Of a stretch of 64,000 nt of DNA, positions 34,305-48,716 are shown piece by piece. A program made the position numbers and the translations under genes. Under the pieces are notes generated by a model. That model was not told the DNA's origin, ran no database searches, and saw only the letters and a list, made by a program, of their open reading frames with translations. Position 1 is the stretch's first letter. Every line of letters starts with the position of its first letter. Source of the stretch: Brevipalpus yothersi (taxonomy: Eukaryota; Arthropoda; Arachnida; Trombidiformes; Tenuipalpidae); NCBI GenBank assembly GCA_003956705.1, contig QZCP01000085.1, positions 1 through 64,000 on the forward strand. The letters are read 5' to 3'.

Positions 34305-35903
34305 TCAATCTTTCACCTATCATGAAACGAATGAACAATCGATATATTGATGTTGAAAGAAAGGTAATGGCAATACTGTTAATTTGACGAATGATTCCAC
34401 GACTAACCACAACAAAATGGATGGAATAAAATGATATCAGATTGACTTTTAAAAATATATATTCACCACCAATTTGGGAGATAGAGCATTATTTTTATGG
34501 GAAGAAATATTGTAATATGTTCTCTTTTCTTCTTGCATCACTTATTGCACCCACACTTGCACTCATGTGAAAATATTGGAATATTGAAATATTAAGGAGA
34601 ACAATTTTTTTTGCATAAAAATAATTTTTTACTCCAGAACTCACAAAGTGACTGACTTGTATTTATATGATACACACACATATCAACGACATGTGTGTAA
34701 CATATTTTTTTACACTTATTACTTTTTTTGGTGGTATCAGACAACTTTAGATCATTTCTGAAATAATAATAATCTAGATTACATCAAAATTTGAAAATTT
34801 TCGTTATCTTTTCGTACTAAAACAAAACAAGAGAAGGAAAAAAGAAAAAATTTTTGTGCCACATACATAATCAGCAAACGATTGAGTGTGTGTGTGTGTG
34901 TGTGAATGTATCTGTGTGCTAATAGATCTCATGAATCTTGATCTTATATCTTCGAATTTCGGTGAAATGTTAGTAACAATATGTATTATGGCAAAGTGGA
35001 GATGAGTTGAAGAGTGTGAAAGCAGTTTCCTTTTCACTCTACAGCTCATCTTCTACAAGTGTACAAACAGTGGGAATTTTTTGAATTTTTTTGCTTGATG
35101 AACGTTTACATACAATATATAACAAGGTAATAATTTAAATATTAATTTTTTCATAATTATTGTATATATTCTATTGAATTTTACTGGAAAATTTTTTGTC
35201 TCTCTTCCACTTATCTTCTTGAACTATTCAAGTACACTAGGAATTGAGAAAAATCATCATCATTTACCTTTGGGTTGAGTCATTTTTGTGATAATTACTT
35301 AGTACATGATGAATATATTTACATGAAAATCTTTTCCTCTATCATCATTACAATTTATTAAAATGCTTCAACACACACACAAACACACATGGTCTCCAAT
35401 CGGACTGTGTGATTAACTTTTCGATTTGGTCAAATGGAAGAATTAGAATGGAAAGAGTTATTCGCATCAATGGGCAGTATATATACATATATTTTTCCCA
35501 TCAAAACAGTTAATTGTAAATATAGTCTATGTGACCATATCTTTCACTGAAAGTGTGTTTGTGTGAGTGAATGTGTATGCCTTATGAGTGTGTATGCTTA
35601 TGGTATGAAGTGTACGCTTTGTATGTCTCCTTTTTGTATGGATACATGATTCATTTTTCCAGAATGAATCTCAGATCAGCTTTGATTATGAGGCAAACTT
35701 TTCCAATGAGCCGAGACAGGAAAGAAAAGTTACCATGATATATATGTACACACACAGATATCTATGGCAAAGAAGCGGTGAATTTCCTCTGTATTGGCTA
35801 TGATCTGATTGGCCACATGTACATATATATCATCGATGAGTATATCAAGTTTATTGAGAGAAAGTGATTGAGAAAGAGAGAAAGAAGATGAATGGAAAGA
35901 CAA
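34305..35903. other. Convergent intergenic spacer before the glutamate receptor gene
   Basis: AT-rich, with short TG/AC runs (for example 34885-34903). It probably contains the 3' UTRs of the Ser/Pro-rich gene and of the minus-strand receptor gene. No exon is supported. Confidence 0.55.
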
Positions 35904-38512
35904 TCATAGTATTTCATCTCTTCTTCGTCGATTTATATTTATTTCCGCTTCATCTTCCTCATCATCTTCATCTCCATCACCACTGCCACCACCTCCACCA
36001 CCGCCATCATCACCACCTTCCAGTGTCGCTTGTTGTTCTTCCATCATCTCTCTACTCGTATTACTTTCCGATTTGATCTCTTGCAATGGTAAACTTTCAC
36101 TTCGTTGTTGTTCCTCTAGGAGTATCTTGCTCTTATCATCTTTGCCACTCTTTTTCCACTGTTTGGCACTCTTCAAACGCTTCTTACCATTTTGTCCATC
36201 CAACTGATTGGCTAACTGTTCATCACAAGTGCCTAAAACATAACGAAGAAGTAGGAAAAATAAAAAGGAGAAGAGAAAAAAAAAGATAACATCAAATATG
36301 ATATATAGCTTACTGATAGCTTCTCTATGAACACACTTACACACACACACACAGTAAACATTTTCTCGTAAGTATACACCACTCGATAATGACGCAATAC
36401 TGATGGAACAGTTAGCTCAATATAAATGTGTGTATATGTGTATGTATATTATCGATCAAATTGTGTACAGTCGATTGTGTATGTATCTGTGTGTGTGTGT
36501 TTTTTTGTCTGTATATGTACATGCATATATATATATGTTTCTGTGATGGATTGAAGAGTAAACACCATAGACACAGAGAGAAAGAGAAAGAGAAATGAAA
36601 TCCTCGTGACTAACTATCGGAAAATACCTCATCACATTGAGATCATCATAACAGTTGTGTGTGTGTGTGCATATGACTTTGTGCATTTCACACTTCCGAC
36701 AACAAATGATAACATACAAACGTAGTGAAAAAAAATTCCGATCTGATAATAAGATCAATTTTTTTCCATAGATTGTGAAGGGAAAGGAATTTTTTCGCTC
36801 TATTCCAACTGATTTTGATCAAAATCTCAAGATTACACAGTAACGTCAATGATAGCTCGTCATCTTACATTACATATCAATACAAACTTCGTAAGGAAAG
36901 TTTAGTATGACTTTGCTGATTATTTTTGATGATGATAAACAATACACTCATCAAGATAACTAATCGAAAACTCGAACGATTGTTTATCTGAACGGTAATC
37001 ATGGACCTGACTTTACTCTTTGTACCTATGGTAATGGATCAGATTGATCTACTATACCATCTACTTCACTGTAGAGAGATCGATTTTCATCATGTACTCG
37101 TATTCAGTAGCATTTGTACACATGAAAAGAGAAAAAAAGAAAGAAAGAAAGAAAGAAAGAACGAAAGAGAGAGAGAGAGATTCATAGATAATTGGATGGA
37201 CGTAAAATGAGGATCAAGATTTGAGATTGATATATGTAGATTAATAATAATGCTATAGACTTACCATAAGTATTGGCAGTATTTGTATTACATTGTGAAT
37301 ATGAAGGAGGAGTTTCTTGTGATGGTCCAGTTGATCCTTTCTTATAAGTAGCATTATTCATTGTCAATTTGCGAACATTCTTGTCCGGATGACGAAGAAT
37401 GATATAGACTTTGGGTGAGAAGAGGCAAATTAGAGCAACATAGCCACTGAGTGACACTGACATTGCTAAGGTTGTCGATTGGATCTATATGATGACAAAA
37501 AAGATGGGAAGAGAAAAAAGAGCAAAATTCATCAAAATTATGATCCAATATATGTAATCGTAAGTATTTTTTTCCACATGATCAATGAAAAAAAAAAAGA
37601 TTTGTCATCACCCTGCATCAAGCCATGATTTGTACACACATACACACACATTCAAATGTCATTCTAGTTTTTTTTTTGGGGAAACAGTGTTCAACTAAGA
37701 GAAGTATAAGTATTTTTGTGGTGTGGTTCCACAGAATAACTGTTGAAAAGTTTCTGAATGCCTTGTCGAACACACATACACATACACACATGTATATACA
37801 GTAGAATATGAGTGACAATTTTGACAAATAGGGTTTACACCCTAAAGATATGGTGTGTATATGTGATTCATATTCAATCCTGTGAAATTGTGGAAAAATT
37901 TTTCTTCACACACATCATGAGAGGTTTAGAGGAAATCATGGGATCCCTCAGATGGAAATCCATTTTATAACTGTCTGTATGTGTGAATAGTCAAGTGGTT
38001 TTGAGACCCCTTTGCTCAGATAAGCCTTATACTGTATGGCAACTTGTCGAGTTACCATCAAGCTATTCAATACAGATGATTTTAAAGTTCAATAGACACG
38101 GTGAAAAATATGGAAAACATAGCTGAATACATATATCTGAAAGTTCAATAGGATATGGTGGGAATGGAGATAGCTTCACTTGAGACATTTCGCAAGAAAT
38201 GATAAGATTTTCCTTTTGGTGAATTTTTTGAGGAAAAAAATTTTCATACTCCACATGTCCATTGCTACATTTTCTCTCCATGATTGACCGTTAGAAGTGA
38301 CACAAGTCTTGAAAAGAATTCAGATATCCATTTGGAATCCAGAATCCAGCGCACAGAATTCTGTGGATACATGTTATGAAGGTGCATGTACGATAGCTCT
38401 ATGCAGAAAGAAAATGTTTCACAAAAAATGAATCAAGGTGAGAAGATCTACAGAATTTCATTCACAACCACATGCAGAGAACTCTTGTTATGATTGGAAA
38501 AGATTGATCGAT

Positions 38513-38568
<56 letters not shown>

Positions 38569-39230
38569 ATCAAATTCAACCATGTTGTGAGTTGTATGAA
38601 TTCTGGACATGGAAACAAACTTGGTATCATCGATGAATAGATTGAAGTACCATGTGTATGTGTGTCCATGTTGTAAGAGGGAATGATGATAATTGCTAGG
38701 TTATAGTGGAACCTTAGAAAATATGGAGTATATTCCAGAGAACAAATTGGAAAAGCATATATTTATATCTTCAACCTCTCATTCTATCTGTGTGCGTATC
38801 TATGGAATCGATTCCAATTTCTTGATTCTCTATATCCTCCTCATTCATCAGTTGAATGAAAATACCAGAATGGTCCTGATTTGATTGATTTACAAGCTTC
38901 AGATTTGCTAACATCATCTGTTGAGGATTCCAAAAAAGTATGGATAAAAGAAAGATCGAAAGATGGAAAGACAATCAAGACAAAGCACGTACACACACAC
39001 ACATACAGTATCAAATGAGAAAATAATTCCCTTATTATTGTTGACAATGAGTGTCCTTTCTGATGATCTATATAATATCTACATGAATATCGATAGTATA
39101 TTTGGGAACACACACACAGATAGATAGATAGAATGAAAGGTTAGAAGGTTTGGTTTTCTATTCCAAAAAGAATCATGTGTAACAATAATGAAGCATGAAT
39201 GTTTTTTTTCTCCATTTCAGATGGTGAATG

Positions 39231-39268
<38 letters not shown>

Positions 39269-40065
39269 GGATATATGATTCTTCATTCTCCCTTTCTTGT
39301 CATACTCATCTTCTTTTTTTTCTAGGGATGACGTTTACTTTTGATTCTTGAAAGTGAAATGCATTCCCTTTCTTCTCTCTCTCTCTTCCTCATCTAGGAT
39401 CTAGTTTCTTTTCTCAGCATGTGGAAGAGAGAAATCCATGTTGAAAAAAGATGAAAGATACAGATGTATATATGTGTATTATATGTATTCTTAGTTCATC
39501 ATCAATAAGATGAAAATAATGATGAAAAGAAAATGAGAAAATAAACCTCTTTTGTTACAAGAAATATTATTTGTCGAATGTTATTGATTCTTTTGGATGT
39601 GGAATATCCATTTTATTCCCTATTATTTTGAAGTAAACTTTATGCCCAGATATAATTTACACAAACACACAAAAAGAAAAATGATGAAAAATTGAATAGA
39701 CAGAAGAAGGAAAATATTTCTTTTCACTTTCAAAAGAGTGAAAAATTTTTGAATGTAAATACATGAGAGGAAGAGAAGGATCGTTCTTCTCCAACAGATT
39801 GATTCTAATCGGATCATGAGATGCCGATTCTTATTGGAAGAGAAAATCGAAAGGAATACAGCTCAATTCACTTTTTGAAGTTCTCCTAGTGTCTGCATGT
39901 GTGTGATCACACTTTCGATGAGATGAAACGGAAAGAATGTACAGTGACTTTCTATCAGTAATATGAGAAGCTTCCGGTGATTGTAACCGGATTATAGTGA
40001 GATTCTTTCATGCTCTTCCACATTGAATCAAATTAAATACAGATTTTTTTTCTCTATTCCTATTC

Positions 40066-40142
<77 letters not shown>

Positions 40143-41688
40143 GTATCATCCACAGGCAAGTACAGATTATTTGGATCAATAGAAGATGCAAGTCACATGG
40201 ACAAGTTTCTGCATGGACATCATATACACACATAGACGATGAATTCTCATGAAGCTGATCGATACTCATTGGATTGAATATTTCCAAGCATCAGATTGTG
40301 TGTTACAATCTTCAAAACCACCTTAGCAGCTCCCATTGAGCGACACCGTAATATACTACGAATCTATCCTTAAACTTTCGTTTTTTCAATGAGAATTCTT
40401 AACTATTGACAACTTTCATAATTTTATGAGATTAAAAGTCTGAAAATCATAACTAAGGTTAATGAAATTTGTAAAAAGATGAATAAGTTTCTCCCTTACT
40501 CTCAACAAAGTAAGATCATCAGCAGTTTTTGTTCAGAGTAACATGATGAAATTGGAAGAAAACATCTGAAGAATCACAAATATACAAACAAGTGTGGTTG
40601 GACAGAAAGGAAGAACTTCATTTCCACCCTTAGGAAGCCCAAGTCGAGACATTCAAAATCAGTACAAAAAGTCATGATTCAGTTCGTTGACTATTCACTC
40701 CCAACAGACGCCCTTTTCAAAGAAAATCGCTAGTTTGGATGAAAATTTTGTGAATGTGATGGTCAGCAATTCTGTTTGACTCTCTTTCATACTCGAAAAA
40801 AAAAATCACTGACATTGCTGAATATATAGAAAGAGTGGCAGAATGAAAGCTGTTTCAAAACTAGATTGATTTTGATTCACTTGGCTTTCAAATGAGTTGA
40901 GAGAATTTTTTTTTCTTTCTCTCTTCTATCCTAGGAATAGCTCTTCCTAATACTTTACCCTTGAGATATACAATTTTTCTCTCTTCAATACTCGTGTGTG
41001 TATATATATTGTTAAGTTATATAAGAATTTTTTGATGAGCTTTGCTAACACACACTCACACACAGATAGAAAGATCATGGAAGGAATGAATCATCGTGTG
41101 TAAAGGTGAAGAATTATTATTATTATTGCACTGTGATTGTTGGGACAAATCAATTTTAAGATTTGAAAAGAAAACTTGACAATATCAAAGAAGTTTTTCG
41201 AAAAATATTTTTCTATTTCAAGAATTTATCTAGTAGAGCAAGAAGAAAATTTTCTCTCCATCTTCAACAGAAGTTTTAAAGTAAAAGATCATCTCACACC
41301 ACAAGGTACACAAGAATCTCTTGAGAGCTCACATTTTGTAACAATACAGTAAACTAAGAATATGTCCATGTGTGTATATATATTTGGAAAGGGTTTGTGC
41401 GAGTGGATAGAGGAGATATTGAAAAGCAAATCAAGTCTAACACACAAGTCCATGTAATTTGTGTGTGTGTGTGTAAGTGGAGGAATACATCTTTCTATTG
41501 AAATACAAAAATCTCAAATTTTTCACAAAAGAAATGAGCTAAAGCAAACACTGTACCAACACACTTTTGATATTTGTGATATTTTTCTGATCCTAGGAGA
41601 GAATAAAGGTTGCAAATATACACTATTTTTGGACATGAAACTTTCCCAGCTCCAAAACCTTGAATTGAGGATAGAATGTTGAAGGAAT

Positions 41689-41738
<50 letters not shown>

Positions 41739-44700
41739 AAAAAATTTCTAACGTCAGAGGAATATTATCAAGAGGATACTCTTGAATGTCATTCGATTTG
41801 TAGAACGTGGAATGTTAGATATTTACTCTTAACTGGAGAGTGAATAGTAAAAGCAAAATCATGGATAAAAACAGTCCAACAATGTTACAACCTTTGGGAA
41901 AGAAAGAAAGAGAAGGAGAGAGATAGAGGAGTTGTTATTAATGGGCATTTGAGAAGCTTTATCAGATGGAGATGAACTACCAGGATTTTTATTCTTCTAG
42001 TACCACTTTTTTCTGGCCAACTTTGGAGATATTTTCTCTTAGTAGATTGATTCTGAACTCATGTCCGAAGGGAATATTGAAAAAGAGAGATATTTTGTGA
42101 AAGCCACAAAGTAAAATAAGAAAGAGATGGAAAGCTAGCGTGAGAGAGAGAGAAAGAAATAGAATTTCGATCGTATGGATCGCAACAGATTTTCATGGGA
42201 TATCACTTTTGGAATAGCTTTTCACAGAGAAAGAGAATTTTTTTGAGGCCACAAAGCAGATGAAGACACAGAGAAAAATAGAATGAGAGAGGAAGAGAAA
42301 AAAAGCAACAGATTCACTTGAAATGTGTCAAACATAATGGCTTTCCATTGGCAGCTAAATGCTCTCATGATACTATGATATCTTCTTTTGTTGCCTCTGA
42401 ATTTATCTCTCTTCTCCACAGACTTTGTTGAGCTGTCTTCGATAAAGTTCCCATCATAACAATACTCACACAGAAAACCTTGGAGAAGGAGTAGAATGGA
42501 TGAGAGAGAGAGAAGCTTTCGAAATGAACATTCTGAGTTCAACGATGTCTGATCAAGTAGTCCAGATCACACTCTGGCTCAACTTTTATCTCCAATTCAG
42601 GATTACAGAATGATATGGTACATATCATCAGATAGCTGATAAATGTGCTGTGTTCATAACATATTTTTCATGATCTTGAGAGCTGATATTCCGAAGATAC
42701 ATGGCTAACCCAGCTTGATAATGAAATAGACATTGTCAGCATCAACGAGAATCACAGACACTTGAAATAGACCCCCTAGAAACACGATTACAGTGGCCAC
42801 AGAAATACCAGATGAATGAGGGATCAAAAAATAGAGCTTCAAAGATCGAGAATAGAAGATATATAGAGAAAAGAATTGAGGCTCCTCTCTCTTGAAGATG
42901 TTTCTTTACTGAAACTTTTCACTCAGGTTTTCAACCTGTAAAATCAACCAGGCAGAAAATAGCTGAAATCACTTAAAATCATAGAGACGAAAGCCTAGCA
43001 GCAAAAATGGGAAAACCTTGGAAGGAGAAAAAGGAACACAAGAAATCCTTCAAATTCCTGGAGGTTTTTTGATTATTAGTTCAGATTGCTTCTAAAATGT
43101 TCACTTTCCATTGAGAAAAAGAGAAAAAGAGAAAGAGAGAGAGAGAGATGATCAGCCGTTTATAATTGCTAGACATTCCTTTGGAGCATCTTCTGATACC
43201 TTTAGCACTCATAAAATGAGATATCCACATGCCAACCCTGTCAAATGAAATGAAGGAAAATACCCCTGAATTCCAATCACTAAGTGGGCCAGTCAAAATA
43301 CATGGAATCATGCTTTTTATGAGGAGAAGAGCCCAAGTTGCTCGGGAGAAAAGTGAAGGAGATTCAAGAATTTTCATGGGCCATCAATTTTTAAGAGAGA
43401 GAAAATAACAGAGAAAGAAAGAAAGAGAGAGCTTTTTAAGCCTTTAACAGACAAATCTCTTGCAGTGACTCACTTTTGCCTGTTTTATCAGAATCATACA
43501 GATTTATAAGTGAAACTAGACATATACAGTGAACAAAGAAGGAGAGAAAGAGATATAGATGTACCATTAGAAACACTATGGTCTGTTGAATAACAAGGAA
43601 GTGGAAGAATAAGGAGGAAAAGAAGATGCTCCATATCTTCTGCAATTTACAGTTGGATTCACATTCAAAGGCATATACACATCAAGATATATGGAAAAAT
43701 TTTGACTTCACATGTAAACATTGCCATCAGCTTCTTTGTCTACACTGCTGCAAGAATCATTAGATTCGCATTCTTTCTCTTGATGATCTGGAGAGGAGCA
43801 TTATGGCTTGAATACTCATTGAATTCATATCTAAGATGGAGAGAACGAGAGAGATAATCAAGATCCGGGACTCCAAATCTCGAGTTAATCAAAATACAAT
43901 TATCTCACATCAAACTTGGTAAAATTTGATTTGACAGAGAAATTGGTAAAATATTCACAAGATACACTGGTTGATCACTCAATTGGCCCACCAAACTGTG
44001 GTAAATTAATCACTTTACTGCTGATTAATGAGCAAGATTGTAGAGAACTTGTATAATAAGTCTCATGCGATGATATTGTTTCAAAGTTTCTATGTACAAG
44101 AATAGCTTCTCTGTGTGCATATAATAAGTGATAATCATCTGTTTTTTTTCATGAAGACAGTCAAGGCTCACATGTGGATGAGATATTCTTTCAAAATATA
44201 ATTCATCATAATTCTCTCTCCCACACACACACACCCACCATGAAACGATTGAGCAAATTGTGGTAATCCAGAACTTTGCCTTACAAGTTATGAAAAAGAT
44301 TTTTGTTGTTCTTCTTCAATTGAATAACTCAAGAGGTTGATTGTGCACAAGAGAGCTACTGTTGAAGTCAAGTTTAAATGAATTCATTGTTCAAGCATCT
44401 TAATTAGTGACGAAAGCTTTAATTAGCAAGTTGTTAATAAGAGCGAAATAGTGACAAAATACGAGTTGATTACTTCAACACATTCCAGCTGATAGATTAT
44501 TTTCATCATCATCTAGAGTAGCTCCATGAAGTGATGATCACATTCCAGTTCGTCAACAGATCGAGAGAAATTTTTTTCCACCAATTCTCGAATCATTGAA
44601 CATGATACGCATCACTCATGGTACTCATTTTCAAACATCGCAGTGATACTAGGCAATGATTGATGATCAATTATCAATGAACCAGAGTCATATCTCAGAA

Positions 44701-45932
44701 GACCATTGAGAATGTGGAAGAATTTTTGGTAAACAAATTGATTCATTCCAACTCTTCATCAATCTCATGGTTCGCATATCTTTGGAATGGAATACACGGA
44801 AACTAATCGGATTAGATGGAGCATTCCTAGATTCCTAGGATCTGCTTCGATGATAACCAGGAATAGGTGTAGATATCATTCTGAGAAATACTGTATGTTC
44901 AAATATTCCTCAAGGACTCCAGGACAGATTGATGGAGGGAATTCATAATTTGTACTCTATTGGTTCGATTGACGTATTGAGGTATGATGAAATCAACTAA
45001 TTCAAGGTAAATTCTCATATCCCTGTAGATTCTGAAATGCTGAAAATTGCAAGAGAAGAGGTAAACAATCTATTAATAGTTTGATCATTGACCGAATGAT
45101 TCAAACGTGTTGAGAGTGACCAGAGAACCAAATGAATGCATATTTCTGCCATAGGGGTATGCAGACAATAAGAGAAGTGATTTTATTATTTTATCATCTA
45201 TATATTATCAATATTTCCTACTTTCTCCATCAATATGATCAATATTTTATGAATTGATCAACATTGGGAATTGGGTTAATAAGTGCTGGTAATAAACGAG
45301 GAGCTTCTATTCAGGATCTTGAATCTGGTAGCTTCAGGAGAAAGGATTGAAGTTTGAATTCATTTTCGACAGGTTGAGCATTGGGAGGATGAGAGCCGAA
45401 ATTTGCCATCAAACCGATTAACAATTCAAAATCAAGCATCCAGTTAAATCAAATTTATTGTATGCAAATTCATGCACATTGAAATATGTGCAAAATTTTT
45501 GTCCTTCTTGCATAAATATGGTTATCTCTACTTGCTTGTTACTTTTCCGAGAATTGGAAGGGAAACAAAATATTTCATGGGATAACAAAATCACCAGCAA
45601 CACTAATAATCAGTGTGTCCATCAGAACGAAATTGGCTGTTGGCAAAAGGACTTCTAATCTCAACAAATACTACTAATACTAATAATAATAGTAATTCTG
45701 TCTACACACACAATGTGTAATCATTGGTGCAAAATATTTTTCATCCCAGAAATCCTAATGAGTTGTTGAGAGATACCGTTTGAAGATTTTTCTGTGCTCA
45801 TATGAACAGGAAGAGATAGAGATTAATAAGGTACAGGAAAAAAAGGCCCATATAAACCATAATGAAGTGATAAGAATCACAGTGGAAAAGTAGAAGAATC
45901 ATTGGAACGAGAAGTCAAGATGGGAATAAAGG

Positions 45933-45983
<51 letters not shown>

Positions 45984-47225
45984 AATTGATAGGTAGTTAT
46001 TGAATGATTGGGTGAAGTCTTGTCACCCAAGAAAGAGGAGAAAAAAGATGAGAGAAGAGATCATGATGGCCAGGAGAAGAGAGAGGACGTTGATCATCAT
46101 TAAATCTTTCTCCTTTTCTGGTGTCCATCATCCGGATGATCCACATATAAGAGCATCGTTCAATTGCTTGCTCAATATGGTGTAAAGATTTTCGTCCATC
46201 AACTCACACACACACACATACATACATACCCACACATCTGCCCATACAGTCTTCTTCTTTTCGAACGAATCACTGGAGTATCATCGCAATCATACCCTCA
46301 TCATTAACGATTGTAGTTATAGTAGTAGTAGTATTATTGTTGAATTGTGTTCATGAATCCTGAGTCCAATCTGGCCGATAATACTGACAATTGTGAGAAT
46401 TGGTCAAGCTAACGCCCCAGCATTTGTCGAATATCATCATGATAGGCTTTCATGATGATTTTTCTCCCTCTTTCTCTCTTTTTATATATATATATATCTA
46501 TTCTTCTTCTTCATCTTACTTTTTTTCATCTGCAATATCAAGTGTGTGAGAAAGGGAGCCAATATTGTGCATTCTATGATGATAAAATGCCAAGACATTC
46601 ATTGAATGATGATCGGATTAGGTATACTTTTTGAATGTTTGATTTTCTTAGCATTGAGCAATCATCATGAATAGGGAATACACACAATTCTCAACCATTC
46701 TGATACTTTTGCTCGTTAACAGTGATCTTTTACTCTCATTTTATCCTCATCAAAGCTCTACTCTTTTCTTTTGAGCTCATTTTTATGCCGTTTTCTTGGT
46801 CTCTCTCTCTTCCTTCATCATTTGCTTTTCTCATTCAAATGTCAGGAAAAATGTTCTCTCACAAGTATTTTGTTTCCTTCCTTCATCCTCTATTCACCAT
46901 ACTGGTTCCTCTCTCTCTCTTTCTTTCCTTCTATTTCTACATGCTTTTCAGTATACATTTACTATCGAGCAATGATAGAGACATGTTTAGAGATGGGTTA
47001 ATGAGATATCGCATGAGTAAAGCATCTTAGTACTTTGCTCCACAACGTTCTGATTCTTGTTTCACCATCTTTTTTTTCTCTTCCAGTCTGTCTCAGTCTC
47101 TCTGTCTCTTTCTTTCGCTATTCATTTCGTTTTCATTCTTCCAACTATTCGTTGGGAAAAGAAAAATCACTAGACACTCATCAAAGGCATCTGTGGAAAC
47201 AGAAATAAAATGATGCCTCCAAGAG

Positions 47226-47275
<50 letters not shown>

Positions 47276-48671
47276 ACTCACTCATTCACTCACTAACTAT
47301 TCTTATCATTCACAATCCAGTCTGATTATTTGGGGGTCCTCTATTCACTTCCATCAGAGCATTCAAATCAGTCGAGCATCTTTCTCTCAATGATGTCGAT
47401 CAAAATGGCAAGTAAAAGTATTTTTCTTTCATTTACTTTATCTTTCTTTCTTTCTCTCTCTCACATCTACTAACGTTTTACCAGTATTTCACTTTCTTCA
47501 GAACGAAGCAAATGTGTATATACATGTTTGTATAACCTTTTACAGTGGTTAACTGGATTGGATTGGATAGATGAGCAGAAGAGAAATTCTCATGATATTC
47601 TTCTCATCTTTCTCTTTCTCTTTCTCTCAGTTGGGATCATTGTTTTTACTTTTATACCATCTAAGAGAAGTATACCTCCCAGGCAGACAGGATGATGAAT
47701 GATCCTTATGATCTGATGACCATGATCAGTGTAAATGTTTATTGCTCTCCTCTGTACATCTGACCATCTACATTGACCCATCTACTTGGGTCACTATTTT
47801 CCTCTTCCTTAATGGACAATCCACATACACACACACACATTTATACAGAGAAATTCACATTCAAGATAATGTGTTAGAGACGTTGAACAAAGTTTTAGAA
47901 AGAATCATGATCATTTTCATGCTCACAAATCTGTATTGGTTCAATTTTTTTACGTTCCTCTTTTCATGGCTCTTATCCATTCTGATGTCTACCCGACACC
48001 AGCAGTAGTGGACTAAAAACTGTCCAAGTGTGGATAAAACTTACCATTCCAACATGGTCTACTTAACTTTCTGTTTCGGAGCACACTCATACAATCTACT
48101 GGTACAGTTTCAAAGATCAAAGATCATTTTGGATGGTCAAGATTTGGGTGGTGTTCCGAGAAAGAGAGAGAAGCAAGTGGGCTTGTGTGTCCATGGCCCA
48201 GAAACAGAAAAAAAGTGAAGAGTTATTTTCAAGATGAACAATGTAAGATGCATGAAAGATGATGATTATGATACGATTTTGGGCCATTATGTGGCCATCA
48301 TGAAAGCATGATCAAATTCCGAGATCTATCCAAATAAATTTATGAGCCTCACTAAGCTTGAGCTATATATTATGTGTGTAGAAGAGAATAGAAAAGGTCA
48401 AAAGCATCATTTGCATCAAAGATGTATTCCGAATTTGGGGAACACCCCATATCGATGTGCCCTCTTCTTGCCTGAAAAAAAGGATGCCTCAAATATTTCG
48501 ATACGATATGTTGATAAGTGTAGACTTGTATTAACATGCTGGAAAATGATCATGAAAATGTGTCCGGAAATCTTTTCCAGACACAATTCCTATTTCCACT
48601 GATACTATGCGTTGATCATCCATTAATCTAATTCATTCCAATTATTAATGAAGAGAGACAATTTAGTGAGT

Positions 48672-48716
<45 letters not shown>

